Both the position numbers and the translations under genes were made by a program. DNA of 64,000 nt from an uncultured Acidimicrobiales bacterium (GTDB taxonomy: Bacteria; Actinomycetota; Acidimicrobiia; Acidimicrobiales; SZUA-35), in the NCBI GenBank assembly GCA_937922785.1, contig CALAJQ010000006.1, forward strand, positions 58,156-122,155, read 5' to 3'. This document shows, one piece after another, positions 18,152 through 26,647 of the stretch. Under the pieces are notes generated by a model that was given only the letters and a program-made list of their open reading frames with translations, was not told where the DNA came from and did no database searches. Within the stretch, counting starts at the first letter, position 1. The number at the start of each line of letters is the position of its first letter.

Positions 18152-19066
18152 ATGTGCGGCATCGTTGGCTTGTTCCTAAAGACCGATAAGTACCGGCCCG
18201 AACTGGGTCGACTTACAGCATTAATGCTGCATGAGATGAAGGAGCGGGGCCCTGACAGCGCAGGTTTTGCCATCTATGACGAAGGCCAACCGGGCCGGAC
18301 TCGCATCACTTTGCTGGCGGAAAATCTAGCTTCGGGTTGGGTTGATCAGGACTGGTTCGACACTGCGAAAAAGTTGGAGGGTGTGCTTGGTGCATCCGTG
18401 GATGTCCGAGTCATCCACGACCACGCCGTGTTTGAAACAGACGGTGATGGCCGGCTGGCTCGCCAATGGATCATCGACAACGCCCCGGAACTAGCTGTGC
18501 TCAGTCATGGCAGCCAGATTGAGATCTTCAAGTCGGTCGGTGACCCAGACCTTGTGGCATCTCGATATGACTTGGCATCGCGGTCAGGCACACACGCAAT
18601 CGCCCACACTCGAATGGCTACTGAGTCGGCAGTAACAACAAACGGATCGCACCCGTTTGCCACGGGTGCAAACACTTGCCTTGTTCACAACGGGTCGCTT
18701 TCAAATCACAATCAGCTGCGCGAGCAATTGATGCGAAAGGGCGAGTCGTTCCAGACCGAGAATGACTCTGAAGTTGCAGCCGGTTACCTCTCCTGGAGAA
18801 TGCGTGAGGGCGACACAATCGATCATGCGCTAAAGCACGCGCTGGAAGACTTGGACGGGTTCTACACGTTTGCTATAGGCGTTGAAGACGGGTTCGCGAT
18901 TTTGCGTGACCCGATCGCTTGTAAACCGGCTGTGGTGGCCGAGACCCAGGACTGGGTGGCGATGTCATCTGAGTACCGGGCCATTGCCCAGCTACCTGAT
19001 GTTGAACACGCCACCTTGTTTGAACCTGACCCCGGCAAGATCTACAGCTGGAGCCTCAATTCATGA
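18152..19066 (+). CDS. mgsA: class II glutamine amidotransferase (MgsA/GlxB-type, glutamate-synthase glutaminase domain)
   Basis: A 304-residue Ntn-type glutaminase. It begins Met-Cys-Gly-Ile-Val-Gly, so after Met removal Cys becomes the N-terminal nucleophile; a GTG at 18143 would bury the Cys and is rejected. Later motifs HTRMATESAVTTNGSHPF and CLVHNGSLSNHNQLR match the substrate-binding region of class II amidotransferases. It corresponds to the N-terminal domain of GltB as a separate gene, the arrangement called mgsA in N-methylglutamate synthase or glxB in rhizobia. Its stop overlaps the next start (ATGA). Confidence 0.8.
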   Translation: MCGIVGLFLKTDKYRPELGRLTALMLHEMKERGPDSAGFAIYDEGQPGRTRITLLAENLASGWVDQDWFDTAKKLEGVLGASVDVRVIHDHAVFETDGDGRLARQWIIDNAPELAVLSHGSQIEIFKSVGDPDLVASRYDLASRSGTHAIAHTRMATESAVTTNGSHPFATGANTCLVHNGSLSNHNQLREQLMRKGESFQTENDSEVAAGYLSWRMREGDTIDHALKHALEDLDGFYTFAIGVEDGFAILRDPIACKPAVVAETQDWVAMSSEYRAIAQLPDVEHATLFEPDPGKIYSWSLNS

Positions 19067-19758
19067 GCTCAACTTTCGACTTATCCGAGGTTTCGCTTCG
19101 GGAACTAAATCGCAGTCTCCACGAAGCAAGCTCGGGAACCTTCAGGATCACCAACCCACGGGGCGCTCATGCGGTGGCCGCTGGGATTGACGCCGACATT
19201 GCTGTAGAGGTGGACGGTTCGGTGGGCTACTACTGCGCTGGCATGCATCAAGTTGGCAGCGTCACCGTGAACGGAAACGCCAGTACGGGCCTAGCCGAGA
19301 ACATCATGTCGGGCACCGTACGCATTACTGGCTCAGCCACGATGTCAGCCGGGGCCACCGGCAACGGCGGGCTGTTGGTAATTGAAGGAAACGCTGGAGC
19401 CCGTTGCGGAATCTCAATGAAAGGTGTCGACATTGTGGTTGGCGGAAACGTTGGTCACATGAGCGCTTTCATGGCCCAGGCCGGAAACCTGGTTGTTCTG
19501 GGCGATGCCGACGCTGACCTGGGCGACTCGATCTATGAGGCCAACCTGTTTGTGCGGGGGAGTGTGGCATCACTTGGCACTGATTGTGTCGAGAAAGAGG
19601 TGCGACTCGAGCACATCGAGACCTTAAAGAGGCTTCTCGAGGCAGCGGGTATGTCTGCAGAACCCGGTGATTTTAAGCGATACGGGTCGGCCAGGCAGCT
19701 CTACAACTTTCATGTTGATGACATAGACGCCGAAGTTCAACAAAAGGTGGCGAAGTGA
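19063..19758 (+). CDS. mgsB: glutamate synthase C-terminal (GXGXG) domain protein (MgsB/GlxC-type)
   Basis: A 231-residue protein made mostly of a right-handed beta-helix, seen as repeating Gly-rich strands (GNASTGLAENIMSG, GSATMSAGATGNGG, GNAGARCGISMKG, GNVGHMSAFMAQAG). This is the structural C-terminal domain of GltB encoded on its own, as in mgsB/glxC. It has no catalytic residues of its own and is expected to hold the glutaminase and synthase subunits together. It overlaps both neighbours by four bases, so the three subunits are translationally coupled. Confidence 0.8.
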   Translation: MSSTFDLSEVSLRELNRSLHEASSGTFRITNPRGAHAVAAGIDADIAVEVDGSVGYYCAGMHQVGSVTVNGNASTGLAENIMSGTVRITGSATMSAGATGNGGLLVIEGNAGARCGISMKGVDIVVGGNVGHMSAFMAQAGNLVVLGDADADLGDSIYEANLFVRGSVASLGTDCVEKEVRLEHIETLKRLLEAAGMSAEPGDFKRYGSARQLYNFHVDDIDAEVQQKVAK

Positions 19759-21071
19759 GCAACCAGCAGTGGAACCTTCGTGAGTCCTATACCTATGACC
19801 GCAACGTGATCGCAGAGATCCGACGTGCCGCCAACACCGGCATCTACCGAATTCGTGGGTGGGGCGCAAAACGCGAGCTGCCCACCCTTGATGATCTCGT
19901 TTTTCTTGGAGCGTCGATGTCTCGCTACCCGTTGGAGGGCTATCGCGAAGCGTGCGGAACTGACGTTGTTATTGGTGCCGAAAATGCAGAACGGCCAGTC
20001 AAGCTAGACATTCCAATAACCATTGCGGGCATGAGTTTCGGGTCACTTTCAGCTCAGGCGAAAGAGGCTCTCGGCCGTGGCGCCAACGCTGCTGGCACGT
20101 CGACCACTACCGGCGATGGTGGCATGACCTCTGAAGAACGTGAGCACTCCGCAACGTTGGTCTATCAGTACTTGCCGTCGCGTTATGGCATGAACCCTGA
20201 CGATCTACGCAAGGCCGACGCCATCGAGATTGTTGTTGGACAGGGAGCCAAGCCGGGCGGCGGCGGGATGCTCATGGGGCAAAAGATCACCGAACGAGTG
20301 GCCCAAATGCGCACGCTGCCTGAGGGTATCGACCAGCGTTCCGCGTGTCGCCACCCAGACTGGACCGGCCCGGATGATTTGGAGATCAAGATCATTGAGC
20401 TTCGAGAAATCGTCGACTGGCAGGTGCCGGTCTATGTGAAGGTTGGTGCGGCTCGTCCGTACTATGACACTGCGCTAGCGGTTAAGGCGGGCGCCGACGC
20501 GGTTGTGGTTGACGGAATGCAAGGGGGCACCGCTGCCACTCAAGACGTATTTATCGAGCACGTAGGCATCCCAACTATTGCCGCAATCCCCGAAGCGGTT
20601 CGGGCCCTCAAGGAACTAGGTGCACATCGGAGAGTGAAGCTGATCGCTGCGGGTGGTATTCGCTCCGGCGCCGACGTAGCAAAGGCGCTAGCGTTGGGTG
20701 CCGATGCGGTCTCCATCGGTACGGCGGCACTCATCGCCATTGGCGACAATGACCCTGCCTATGAAGATGAGTACCAACAGCTCGGCAGCTCCGCCGGCTA
20801 CTGGGACGACTTCCAAGGTGGCATGGATCCAGCGGGGATAACCACCCAAGACCCTGAACTTTCGGCTCGGTTAGACCCAGTCATCGGCGGGCGTCGGCTG
20901 GCCAACTACCTGCAGGTGTTGGCTCTGGAAACCCAAACCTTGGCAAGAGCTTGCGGTAAGTCCCACGTTCATAATCTCGAACCGCAGGACTTGGCGGCCT
21001 TGACGGTTGAGGCGGCGGCAATGGCAAACGTGCCACTGGCCGGCACAAGTTGGATTCCAGGTCAGAGCTGA
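19755..21071 (+). CDS. mgsC: FMN-binding glutamate-synthase-domain protein (MgsC/GlxD-type)
   Basis: A 438-residue flavoprotein with the TIM-barrel synthase domain of GltB. Visible features are ITIAGMSFGSLSAQAKEALGRGA, the phosphate/FMN loops GQGAKPGGGGMLMGQKI, VDGMQGGTAATQ and LIAAGGIRSGADVAKALALGADAVSIGTAALIA. The canonical C-x5-C-x4-C motif for the 3Fe-4S cluster of ordinary GltB is not visible; only scattered Cys remain. Expected reaction: reductive or exchange synthesis of glutamate or N-methylglutamate from a glutamine-derived amide or methylamine. The start is GTG, overlapping the preceding stop (GTGA). Confidence 0.8.
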   Translation: MSNQQWNLRESYTYDRNVIAEIRRAANTGIYRIRGWGAKRELPTLDDLVFLGASMSRYPLEGYREACGTDVVIGAENAERPVKLDIPITIAGMSFGSLSAQAKEALGRGANAAGTSTTTGDGGMTSEEREHSATLVYQYLPSRYGMNPDDLRKADAIEIVVGQGAKPGGGGMLMGQKITERVAQMRTLPEGIDQRSACRHPDWTGPDDLEIKIIELREIVDWQVPVYVKVGAARPYYDTALAVKAGADAVVVDGMQGGTAATQDVFIEHVGIPTIAAIPEAVRALKELGAHRRVKLIAAGGIRSGADVAKALALGADAVSIGTAALIAIGDNDPAYEDEYQQLGSSAGYWDDFQGGMDPAGITTQDPELSARLDPVIGGRRLANYLQVLALETQTLARACGKSHVHNLEPQDLAALTVEAAAMANVPLAGTSWIPGQS

Positions 21072-21097
21072 GGGCAATTCCGAAGGTGGTGCAGGCG

Positions 21098-21832
21098 TCA
21101 ACGTTTCACGTAGACCGAAATGTGCTTCTGGCTACTTTCTTCAAAGGCAGTTTGGGACCAATCGGCGTATCGTTCGCTTAGCTTCAACCCAGCGGCTGAA
21201 GCCATCTCATCAAGCTGGACAACGGTGGACCATCGCAGTTGCCAGTTTCTCTTTTTGATCGTGTTGTCGGGCTCGTACTCGACGTGCTGGCCGGTGATGG
21301 TTTGACTGACAGCGTCAACCACCGTCGCCGACATGACTGTTCGCTCCGGATCGACCTCTGACAAACCGACCGACTGCTCTGGTGCTTGGTCTAACCCAAA
21401 CCCGGTGATGGCTTCGACTACCAGTGGAGCTCCTGGCGTTAGTGCTTTGCCAATCTGTGTGATCAGGTTGAGCTGGTCTTCAGCACGAGTCAAGTTGAAG
21501 AGCGTATTGAACGCACAAAGCGCCCCGCCGATTGGCTTCGTCGGCGAGAACGTGGCTAAGTCGGCCAGGATCAAAGAGACCTCAGGGTGAGCGGTCGCAC
21601 AAATTTCGAGCATCGCCGCCGACGCGTCGACGCCGACCACGTGTAACCCTGCCCGGATCATCGGGCCAACAAGGCGGCCGGTGCCTACTCCGAGTTCGAG
21701 AACTGGGAGCTCCGCTGCTGCCCGCATCGCAACAAATCTCGCTGTGGCCTCTGCGTCGGTGATGTTCTCATACCATCGGTCATAGACGTCGGCGAAGGCG
21801 TCGCCGTAGGAGCTCGGCATTTCGCTAGTCAC
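21098..21832 (-). CDS. class I SAM-dependent methyltransferase
   Basis: A 244-residue protein with a Rossmann-type SAM-binding domain: motif I is VLELGVGTGRL (about 44-54), the acidic ribose-binding residue is in VVGVDASAAML, and motif III/post-motif strands follow (LILADLATF, ALTPGAPLVVEAI). The N-terminal AFADVYDRWY segment is common in methyltransferases that act on small molecules. The substrate is unknown. It converges with mgsC, 26 bases apart, and overlaps rarD by four bases on the upstream side. Confidence 0.8.
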   Translation of the reverse strand: MTSEMPSSYGDAFADVYDRWYENITDAEATARFVAMRAAAELPVLELGVGTGRLVGPMIRAGLHVVGVDASAAMLEICATAHPEVSLILADLATFSPTKPIGGALCAFNTLFNLTRAEDQLNLITQIGKALTPGAPLVVEAITGFGLDQAPEQSVGLSEVDPERTVMSATVVDAVSQTITGQHVEYEPDNTIKKRNWQLRWSTVVQLDEMASAAGLKLSERYADWSQTAFEESSQKHISVYVKR

Positions 21833-22746
21833 GCCGTCCTCAGCTTCTGACGTCCGCCGACCATTGCCGACTCCACGGCGAAGATCAACAACCCGGCCCA
21901 GATGATCATATATCGGACAACTTGCCCACCTTCGAACGCCTCGTTATAGACCCAAACTCCGACGAGAAACTGGAGAGTTGGATTCAGATACTGAAACAGC
22001 CCGGCGATGGAAAGCGGCACCAAGCGCACAGCGCGGGCGAAGGTGACAAGCGGGAAGGCGGTAATCACGGCCGTTGCCAGTAGCAGGAGATTAGTGCCGG
22101 GTTGGCTAAGTAAAACCGTAGGTTCATCACCTAACTGGGTCCAAATGAGATATGCCGCCATTGGTGTCACCAAGATGGAGACTTCTAAGGTCAGGCCGTC
22201 CAGGGCCCCATATTCGACCTGCTTTCGAACAGCTCCGTATATGGCGAACGAGACTCCAAGGGATAGCGATAACCAAGGAACTTGGCCTACATCTATCGTG
22301 AGCAAGATCACGCCCGCTGAGACAACTGCGATGCAGATCCATTGGACAGTTCGGAGGCGCTCGCGGAAGATCACCCGAGCCAGGAACACCGAGAGCAGCG
22401 GCAACAAAAAGTATCCGAGGGCCGCTTCGGTCACTCGATCACTGTTAACGGCGATGATGAAGATGAGCCAATTGCCAAACAACATTGTTGCTGTGACCAC
22501 GGTGAACAGCAAGTTCTTCGGTTGACGGACGACCGTAAAAAGCTTTCCCCATCCGCCGGTAATGGTTTGGATTATTGCCAAAAGAGCGAAGGACCAAACA
22601 ACCCGGTGAGCAACCAGCGTGAAGGGCTCGAACTGGCCGAGCTGTTTCCAAAACAGTGGAGATAGACCCCACCAGACGTTGGCAGCAGTTGCAAGTGCTA
22701 GGCCCAGAGAACTCAGCGAGCTGGCATGTATTTCTGAATCAGGCAC
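21829..22746 (-). CDS. rarD: RarD-type EamA-family permease
   Basis: A 305-residue protein with ten predicted transmembrane helices, arranged as two repeats of five. The N-terminal NVWWGLSPLFWKQLGQFEPFTLVAHRVVWSF is the diagnostic opening of RarD proteins (DMT superfamily). Transport substrate is unknown. The reading frame is open to a GTG at 22773, but the GTG at 22746 is preferred because TACCGT ends eight bases before it. It is divergent from the sugar dehydrogenase gene and coupled to the methyltransferase gene by an ATGA overlap. Confidence 0.82.
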   Translation of the reverse strand: MPDSEIHASSLSSLGLALATAANVWWGLSPLFWKQLGQFEPFTLVAHRVVWSFALLAIIQTITGGWGKLFTVVRQPKNLLFTVVTATMLFGNWLIFIIAVNSDRVTEAALGYFLLPLLSVFLARVIFRERLRTVQWICIAVVSAGVILLTIDVGQVPWLSLSLGVSFAIYGAVRKQVEYGALDGLTLEVSILVTPMAAYLIWTQLGDEPTVLLSQPGTNLLLLATAVITAFPLVTFARAVRLVPLSIAGLFQYLNPTLQFLVGVWVYNEAFEGGQVVRYMIIWAGLLIFAVESAMVGGRQKLRTA

Positions 22747-22754
22747 GCAGCCCG

Positions 22755-22760
22755 ACGGTA
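22755..22760 (-). promoter_or_regulatory. -10 hexamer TACCGT upstream of rarD
   Basis: TACCGT on the minus strand ends eight bases before the GTG at 22746. The alternative start at 22773 lies upstream of it. Confidence 0.35.
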
Positions 22761-22801
22761 CAGCCGAAAGCACACGACAGCGCGAGGTGAGATGAGCGCA
22801 T

Positions 22802-22807
22802 TATGGT
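22802..22807 (+). promoter_or_regulatory. -10 hexamer TATGGT, leaderless sugar dehydrogenase gene
   Basis: TATGGT ends six bases before the GTG at 22814. Confidence 0.5.
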
Positions 22808-22813
22808 TAGGCG

Positions 22814-24118
22814 GTGATTAGATCAGCGACAACCCGAAACCTGCTTGCGTTAGCAGTAGCGATTTCGGTTTCATTGGCTCTAGCTGGCTGCGGTGCCGAC
22901 GACACAAATACTGCACGATTCGAATCAGATGGACCCCGCGTCTTGCCTTCAGTTACAGCTCCGACTGAGTCTGCCGGATCTGACCCATCCGACCCCCAAG
23001 ACGGGGAGTCGGGGCCGGAAACGGCATCGGAATCAACCGAGGCGACCGAGCCAACACAGCCGCTGGCGCCGTTGCAAGGTCTGGCTACTCAGCTAGTTGC
23101 CGACCGATTCGACAAGCCAATCTTTGTGACTGGAGCACCAGGAACCGATGCCCTCTTTGTGGTCGAACAGGATGGCGTCATTTCTGTGGTGGAGAACGGT
23201 CAACGCTCCGAGCGCCCATTCCTGGACATCACCGACATAGTGGGTTCGGTGGCCGGTGAGCAGGGCTTGCTGGGCTTGGCATTCCATCCCGAATACGCCG
23301 ACAACGGCCGGTTCTTTGCCAACTGGACCGACCGCGAGGGAAATACACAGCTCGCCGAGTTCAAGGCCTCTGAGCTGACTCTGGCGGATGAGGCCAGCAT
23401 GCAGATTCTGCTTTCTCAAGGTCAACCGGACCCAAACCACAATGGTGGCATGCTTGAGTTCGGGCCTGATGGGTTGCTGTACTTCGGTCTTGGCGATGGC
23501 GGGGGGCGCCCTGGAAACCGATCCCAGGACACCGACACCTTGCTTGGCGCCATCTTGCGGCTTGATGTGTCCGAACCCGGTAGGTACTCGATCCCGGATG
23601 ACAATCCTTTTGGCAACGAGATCTGGGTCTATGGCTTGCGTAACCCGTGGCGGTTCTCCATCGACTTCCAAACCCGCTACATGTACATCGCCGACGTTGG
23701 CCAGAACCGGTTCGAAGAGGTTGATGTGGTGGGAATCAACGATGGTGGCGCCACCAACTTCGGTTGGCCTGCCAAGGAAGGCGATTCGTGCTTCGGTGAC
23801 GGCTGTGACCGACCGGGATTGACCGACCCTGTTCTGCAGTATCCGCACCCCGAGGGTTGTTCGATCACTGGTGGATACGTATATCGGGGCTCGGCTATTC
23901 CCGAGATGTTCGGACACTATTTTTATGCCGACTTCTGTGGAGGTCTGCTGCGAAGCTTTCGATACGACCCGGATTTAGTAGGTGTGCAACAGCAGCTGGA
24001 CTGGTCTGAAGATCTGGCCGCTGTTAATCGAGTGACCAGTTTTGGCACTGACAACAACAACGAGATGTATGCGGTTAACGCGGCCGGCGAGCTGCTAAAG
24101 ATCGTCCCGCGCCGCTAA
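22814..24118 (+). CDS. PQQ-dependent sugar dehydrogenase family lipoprotein
   Basis: A 434-residue exported protein. Residues 1-26 form a lipoprotein signal with lipobox LAGC, Cys26 being lipidated. A Thr/Glu/Pro-rich linker of about 60 residues leads to a six-bladed propeller of the glucose/sorbosone dehydrogenase type: EQGLLGLAFHPEY, PDPNHNGGMLEFGPDGLLYFGLGDGG (with the catalytic His region), YGLRNPWRFS and IADVGQNRFEEVD are signature segments. The protein is expected on the outer face of the membrane, oxidising sugars or polyols with PQQ; some members lack PQQ, so enzymatic activity is not certain. No PQQ biosynthesis genes are in the window. Confidence 0.85.
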   Translation: MIRSATTRNLLALAVAISVSLALAGCGADDTNTARFESDGPRVLPSVTAPTESAGSDPSDPQDGESGPETASESTEATEPTQPLAPLQGLATQLVADRFDKPIFVTGAPGTDALFVVEQDGVISVVENGQRSERPFLDITDIVGSVAGEQGLLGLAFHPEYADNGRFFANWTDREGNTQLAEFKASELTLADEASMQILLSQGQPDPNHNGGMLEFGPDGLLYFGLGDGGGRPGNRSQDTDTLLGAILRLDVSEPGRYSIPDDNPFGNEIWVYGLRNPWRFSIDFQTRYMYIADVGQNRFEEVDVVGINDGGATNFGWPAKEGDSCFGDGCDRPGLTDPVLQYPHPEGCSITGGYVYRGSAIPEMFGHYFYADFCGGLLRSFRYDPDLVGVQQQLDWSEDLAAVNRVTSFGTDNNNEMYAVNAAGELLKIVPRR

Positions 24119-24130
24119 TTCACCTGTACC

Positions 24131-24238
24131 GGCGGTGTAGCCAGTCACACTCTCCCGTTCTGGCGGTGTAGCCAGCCAAACCCGGCTGGTTCCCAGGTCA
24201 GTTCGGAAGTGGTGGCTGGTTCCCAGGTCAGTTCGGAA
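24131..24238. repeat. two pairs of short direct repeats in the 120-base gap before the M50 gene
   Basis: GGCGGTGTAGCCAG occurs at 24131-24144 and 24162-24175, and a 25-base unit beginning GGCTGGTTCCCAGG and ending GTTCGGAA occurs at 24184-24208 and 24214-24238. The second copy ends exactly at the stop codon of the minus-strand protease gene. The gap 24119-24238 lies between converging genes and holds no reading frame. Confidence 0.8.
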
Positions 24239-25441
24239 TTAGTTGAGACCTAGTTCGTGGAGGGCTTGACTCACCACTATTTGTTCCTGGACAAGGCCTT
24301 GTTGTAGCACCACTTGTTCAATAGCCCTGACTTGCTGTTGGCCGGGTTCATCCACGCCTAGGGCCTTGCACACGTCGCCTAGTCGGCCAGATTCTCGAAG
24401 CAGCATTAGCGCCGGCACCATCGACACATCGGGAACCAGTGCTCGAAGTGCGTTCACTGCAGGTTCGATCGGCCCGGCCGTGTTTGACAACAGAGTCCAA
24501 ACTGAGTGCATCAGGGGTGAAAGCGGCCGACCACCAAGAACCTCGGTTGCGGCATCGGCGTTGTGATCTAGAAGGTAGTGCCAGGCTGCGGCTTCGGAAG
24601 CCTCATCCCGGAACTGATCCATAGCCAACAGCCCTTCGACTGGACCCTGGGCTTTGTCCCAGCGGCGGCGGATTATCCACTCATAACTTGCGACAAGAGC
24701 TTCGCCACCTGATGACCGAGTTACGGGTGCGGAGGCGGGTTGGCTTGAGCGGGCGCGGGCAGCGGCCTGGTTGATTGGATTGTCTCGAACTGAAGTGCCA
24801 CCTCCCAGCCCGACCGTTCGCGGACTAGGGCTGTTGAACACCTGATATGCGTTGAACCCAACAAAGATTGCAGCAAAGCGGTAGTCAAGTGAGAGGGCAA
24901 GTCCGATGGCTAACGCAGAAACAACCAAGGTGACGGTTCGGGTCAGTTGCCACTGGTCCTTGCCTGTGGATCCGGTGGTTGCGTGGTAGAGAATTCGACC
25001 GCCGTCGAATGGCCAAATCGGGGCGAGGTTGGCCAGACCCCAGTACACGTTGAACAACACCAGGATGTAGGCGATGTCGTTCTGGGTTGGGCTTAAATTG
25101 AGAAACTGACGTGCCAGCAACGCAGGAATCCCCAGCAACACCAGTGCTCCTAGTGGGCCGGCGGCGGAAATTTTCACCCATTGGGAGTCGGTTATGCCAG
25201 CAGATGAGTTCGGAGCGGAATAGCCGCCGAATATGTGAATCATGATGTGTGATTCGCTGCCGTACTTTCGAAACATGAGCGAGTGTCCAAGCTCGTGGAC
25301 CAAGATTGAAAAGAAAAGTGTCACAACAAGGATTGCTCCGAATCCTTGGAGGAGAAGCACGGCCAGAGCGGCAGCTCCGAGAGTTAATGGTTGGACGAAT
25401 ACGGGGAATCCGAAGATGGTGAAGAGCGATTTTGTGTTCAT
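24239..25441 (-). CDS. M50 family site-2-type metalloprotease
   Basis: A 400-residue membrane protein. The N-terminal half contains the zinc site HELGH (H49, E50, H53) in the second membrane segment and the third ligand region PIWPFDGG (D146), with about six helices to residue 215. A long cytosolic C-terminal half (about 225-400) is predicted mostly helical with no recognised domain; Ser/Ala-rich linker at 245-265. M50 proteases cut membrane-embedded substrates, often anti-sigma factors, though the substrate is unknown. The frame is open to 25624, but ATG 25441 fits the family start MNTKSLFTIFGFPVFVQP. Confidence 0.85.
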   Translation of the reverse strand: MNTKSLFTIFGFPVFVQPLTLGAAALAVLLLQGFGAILVVTLFFSILVHELGHSLMFRKYGSESHIMIHIFGGYSAPNSSAGITDSQWVKISAAGPLGALVLLGIPALLARQFLNLSPTQNDIAYILVLFNVYWGLANLAPIWPFDGGRILYHATTGSTGKDQWQLTRTVTLVVSALAIGLALSLDYRFAAIFVGFNAYQVFNSPSPRTVGLGGGTSVRDNPINQAAARARSSQPASAPVTRSSGGEALVASYEWIIRRRWDKAQGPVEGLLAMDQFRDEASEAAAWHYLLDHNADAATEVLGGRPLSPLMHSVWTLLSNTAGPIEPAVNALRALVPDVSMVPALMLLRESGRLGDVCKALGVDEPGQQQVRAIEQVVLQQGLVQEQIVVSQALHELGLN

Positions 25442-25501
25442 GTTAGGTATCACCAGTTTATCTGAGCCGGATAACCGACTGGCTTCGGGCCTGTAGCTCC
25501 C

Positions 25502-25507
25502 TATCCT
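25502..25507 (+). promoter_or_regulatory. -10 hexamer TATCCT for the cysteine desulfurase operon
   Basis: TATCCT ends nine bases before the ATG at 25517, giving at most a two- or three-base leader. Confidence 0.45.
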
Positions 25508-25516
25508 GGTAGGGCT

Positions 25517-26647
25517 ATGGCCTTTTACTTGGATCACGCTGCCACCACACCGGTGCGAGAAGTCGCCGTTAAGGCGATGGTTGAAGCGATGACCGCTGGG
25601 TTCGGCAACCCTTCTGGGGCCCATCGAATGGCCCGTGAGGCAAATCGAGCGCTTGACGATGCTCGAGATGCCGTTGCTCTCGCGCTGGGGGGCAAGCCTG
25701 GTGAGGTGATCTTTACTAGTGGCGGTACTGAAGCCGACAATTTAGCCATAGTCGGTTCGTTGGAATCTAGGCGTGGAATCGCTGTGTGCTCCGCCGTTGA
25801 GCACCACGCAGTGCTTGAACCGGTTGAGCGAGCCGGTGGTGCCGTCGTGCCAGTCACTGAAACCGGAGTCATAGATCTGGCGGCCTTGGAGCAAGTATTG
25901 GCACAGGCTGAAGAGGTGGCAGTTGTTTCTGTGATGGCCGCCAACAACGAGACTGGCGTCGTGCAGCCAATTGGCCAGGTGGCCGAAGTTGTCCGACGAG
26001 TTGCGCCAGACGCTCTTATCCACTGCGACGCCGTGCAAGGCATGTGCTGGCTTGACCTTGCCGCCCACTGCGCTGATGCAGACCTGATTTCTATAAGCAG
26101 CCACAAGTTCGGTGGCCCAAAAGGTGCTGGCGCCCTGTTAACTCGCAACAACCCAGCGCTGGGAGTGCTGAGCCTTGGTGGAGCCCAAGAACGAGGGCGT
26201 CGAGGCGGGACCCAGAATGTGCCTGGAATCGTGGCGATGGCCGCCGCAATTTCAGCCACCGTGGCAGAACGTGAATCGCAAGTGCCTCGCGTCCGTGCCC
26301 TACGTGATCGGCTAGTCGATGAGATATTGGCCAGTGTTGAGGGTGCTGTTGAGACCGGAGATCGAGCTTCCAAGACGGTGAACATCGCTCACCTTTGTTT
26401 CGACGGGATTGAAAGCGAAGCTTTGCTCTTTTTGCTGGAGTCAGCCGATGTCATGGCCTCGGCCGCATCGTCGTGCGCTAGCGGGGCCCAAGATCCAAGC
26501 CACGTTCTGGCGGCCATGGGTTATGACCGTGACCTGGCGTTCGGCTCACTGCGGCTTTCCTTGGGCTACACCTCAACTGATGCCGACGTCGATGCGGTAC
26601 TCGAAGTAATTCCGGGTGCTGTAGCCAGATTGCGAGAGCGTTCATGA
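25517..26647 (+). CDS. iscS: cysteine desulfurase (IscS/NifS family)
   Basis: A 376-residue PLP enzyme that takes sulfur from L-cysteine as an enzyme persulfide. The start YLDHAATTPV is the family signature; the PLP lysine is K197 in ISSHKFGGPKG, and the persulfide cysteine is C320 in SSCASGAQDPSHVL, a class I NifS/IscS loop. Overlap of its stop with mnmA (ATGA) shows it most likely supplies sulfur for tRNA thiolation, as in other actinobacteria where this pair is adjacent; it may also serve Fe-S assembly. Confidence 0.93.
   Translation: MAFYLDHAATTPVREVAVKAMVEAMTAGFGNPSGAHRMAREANRALDDARDAVALALGGKPGEVIFTSGGTEADNLAIVGSLESRRGIAVCSAVEHHAVLEPVERAGGAVVPVTETGVIDLAALEQVLAQAEEVAVVSVMAANNETGVVQPIGQVAEVVRRVAPDALIHCDAVQGMCWLDLAAHCADADLISISSHKFGGPKGAGALLTRNNPALGVLSLGGAQERGRRGGTQNVPGIVAMAAAISATVAERESQVPRVRALRDRLVDEILASVEGAVETGDRASKTVNIAHLCFDGIESEALLFLLESADVMASAASSCASGAQDPSHVLAAMGYDRDLAFGSLRLSLGYTSTDADVDAVLEVIPGAVARLRERS

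Noticed and set aside
23093..23917. 274-codon open frame antisense to the sugar dehydrogenase
   Set aside because: No domain or promoter; the plus-strand gene is a convincing lipoprotein.
26018..26025. TTATCCAC in the cysteine desulfurase gene as a DnaA box
   Set aside because: One base short of consensus and inside coding sequence; expected by chance.
25534..26385. 283-codon open frame antisense to cysteine desulfurase
   Set aside because: Protein is Ser/Thr/Ala/Pro-rich and low in pattern; the sense strand encodes a clear PLP enzyme.
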